The notes under the pieces were generated by a model. The model saw only the letters and a list, made by a program, of their open reading frames with translations, was not told where the DNA came from and made no database searches. A stretch of DNA of 6,688 nt from an uncultured Collinsella sp. Its GTDB lineage: Bacteria; Actinomycetota; Coriobacteriia; Coriobacteriales; Coriobacteriaceae. Made by a program: the position numbers and the translations under genes. Below, piece after piece: positions 6,299 to 6,688 of the stretch. The stretch is taken from the NCBI GenBank assembly GCA_900553475.1, contig USEF01000088.1, positions 1 through 6,688 on the forward strand, written 5' to 3'. Every line of letters begins with the position of its first letter. The first letter of the stretch is position 1.

Positions 6299-6388
6299 TG
6301 GTGTCGGAGGCGGGACTTGAACCCGCATGACCAAAAAGCGGTCACTAGCACCTCAAGCTAGCGCGTCTGCCAATTCCGCCACTCCGAC
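6299..6388 (-). tRNA. tRNA-Leu(GAG), CCA encoded
   Basis: A class II tRNA. The acceptor stem is GTCGGAG/CTCCGAC with discriminator A and CCA encoded at 6299-6301. The anticodon arm is CTAGC-TTGAGGT-GCTAG with anticodon GAG. The long variable arm TGACC-GCTTTTT-GGTCA and the T arm GCGGG-TTCAAGT-CCCGC are complete. The terminator at 6265-6287 follows. Confidence 0.96.
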
Positions 6389-6405
6389 ATGTTATATTGT
6401 TGATT

Positions 6406-6430
6406 CGCGGTCCGTTTTGTTGGACCCGCG
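6406..6430 (-). other. Hairpin in the tRNA-Leu precursor leader
   Basis: CGCGG(G)TCC pairs with GGACCGCG across an 8-nt A/C-rich loop, giving an 8-bp stem with one bulged G. It lies in the roughly 50-nt leader between the predicted start of transcription and the tRNA, ending 17 nt before the mature 5' end. It has no T run, so it is not a terminator; a role in precursor folding or processing is inference. Confidence 0.5.
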
Positions 6431-6445
6431 CGTTCAACGAGGAAG

Positions 6446-6475
6446 ATAATAACCTATGATTCGAGATCTGTGCAA
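6446..6475 (-). promoter_or_regulatory. Promoter of tRNA-Leu
   Basis: TTGCAC (-35, 6475-6470) and TATTAT (-10, 6451-6446) are separated by 18 bp on the minus strand; shifting the -10 by one base (TTATTA) gives 17. The start of transcription would be near 6439. It may also be the only promoter upstream of the phosphatase operon within the window. Confidence 0.62.
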
Positions 6476-6495
6476 GCACTTTTTTCAAAAAAGTT
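6472..6495 (-). repeat. Shared AT-rich tRNA-promoter element, copy 2
   Basis: It matches 3002-3025 at 22 of 24 positions. This copy contains a perfect 17-bp palindrome, ACTTTTTTGAAAAAAGT (6478-6494). It sits directly upstream of and overlaps the tRNA-Leu -35, the position of an UP element or an activator site. Confidence 0.7.
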
Positions 6496-6535
6496 TACGA
6501 ATTTGTAAATGCGCAGGTAAATCCGTGTGTCCGGC

Positions 6536-6654
6536 CCCGAATCGGTGTTGCCTCCCGGCGCGTCCTCGGGCATGAGCGATATTTTGCTGCGCACTTCGTG
6601 CTGCAAAATATCGCTCCCCCTGCGGAATGCGCCGGGAGGCAACACCGATTCGGG
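6536..6654. repeat. 119-bp nested palindrome
   Basis: Outer arms of 26 bp pair perfectly (6536-6561, beginning CCCGAATCGGTG, with 6629-6654). They enclose a symmetric 12/12-nt internal loop. Inner arms of 14 bp (GAGCGATATTTTGC, 6574-6587, with 6603-6616) also pair perfectly, and a GCAC-TTC-GTGC tip closes the structure. There is no T run on either side as in a simple terminator. The short open frames across it are by-products of the symmetry. It could be a dispersed REP- or MITE-like element or a 3' mRNA structure. No clear target-site duplication is seen. Confidence 0.9.
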
Positions 6655-6688
6655 ACCTACGTCCACGTACTCCAGACACCGTTCTCAA

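Noticed and set aside
3070..6388. Genomic island between tRNA genes
   Set aside because: The operon sits between tRNA-Leu and tRNA-Gly, but I see no integrase, no duplicated tRNA 3' end and no flanking direct repeat to support integration.
6454..6688. Two minus-strand frames of about 70 codons at the right edge
   Set aside because: They are read through the 119-bp palindrome and the tRNA-Leu promoter, so they are most likely products of the symmetric sequence.
6657..6688. Possible last codons of a minus-strand gene (ENGVWSTWT then TAG at 6657-6659)
   Set aside because: Only about 10 codons are visible, too few to call a gene; kept in mind as a possible upstream neighbour ending at the palindrome.
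1..6688. CRISPR array or transposase gene
   Set aside because: No regularly spaced direct repeats and no transposase-like reading frame are present.

Overview
Everything with support in this window is read on the minus strand, so transcription runs from right to left. The gene set is a class III (oxygen-sensitive) ribonucleotide reductase under NrdR-type control, a SpoIIE-type phosphatase with an anti-sigma-like partner, and tRNA genes with encoded CCA ends. Together with the moderately high GC content this suggests an anaerobic Gram-positive bacterium. My best guess is the Actinomycetota class Coriobacteriia, for example a Collinsella-like gut anaerobe. That assignment is inference from gene content and general sequence feel, not from a marker gene.

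Layout from right to left. (1) 6496-6688 holds no supported gene but carries a 119-bp nested palindrome (6536-6654). (2) A tRNA-Leu(GAG) gene with its own promoter, a hairpin in its leader and a UUCG-loop terminator. (3) A two-gene operon. It encodes a 781-residue PAS-GAF-(GAF-like)-PPM phosphatase (6239-3894), then a 260-residue fusion of a STAS (anti-anti-sigma) domain and a HATPase_c (anti-sigma kinase) domain (3852-3070). (4) A tRNA-Gly(GCC)-tRNA-Val(GAC) pair with its own promoter and an intrinsic terminator. (5) An intergenic stretch of about 290 bp with a possible three-way-junction RNA and a small hydrophobic ORF. (6) The nrdD promoter, flanked and overlapped by two NrdR-box-like palindromes spaced 32 bp apart, then a leader of about 220 nt. 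(7) nrdD itself, open from 2198 to the left edge, where only its last few codons are missing.

The PPM phosphatase and the STAS-HATPase protein look like a compact partner-switching system. The sensory phosphatase would dephosphorylate the Ser of the STAS domain, and the HATPase domain would phosphorylate it and/or bind a sigma factor or other target. No sigma factor is encoded in the window. The most unusual items are this STAS-kinase fusion, the phosphatase start codon lying only about 26 nt from a tRNA terminator, the near-identical AT-rich element upstream of both tRNA promoters, and the large nested palindrome at the right edge.
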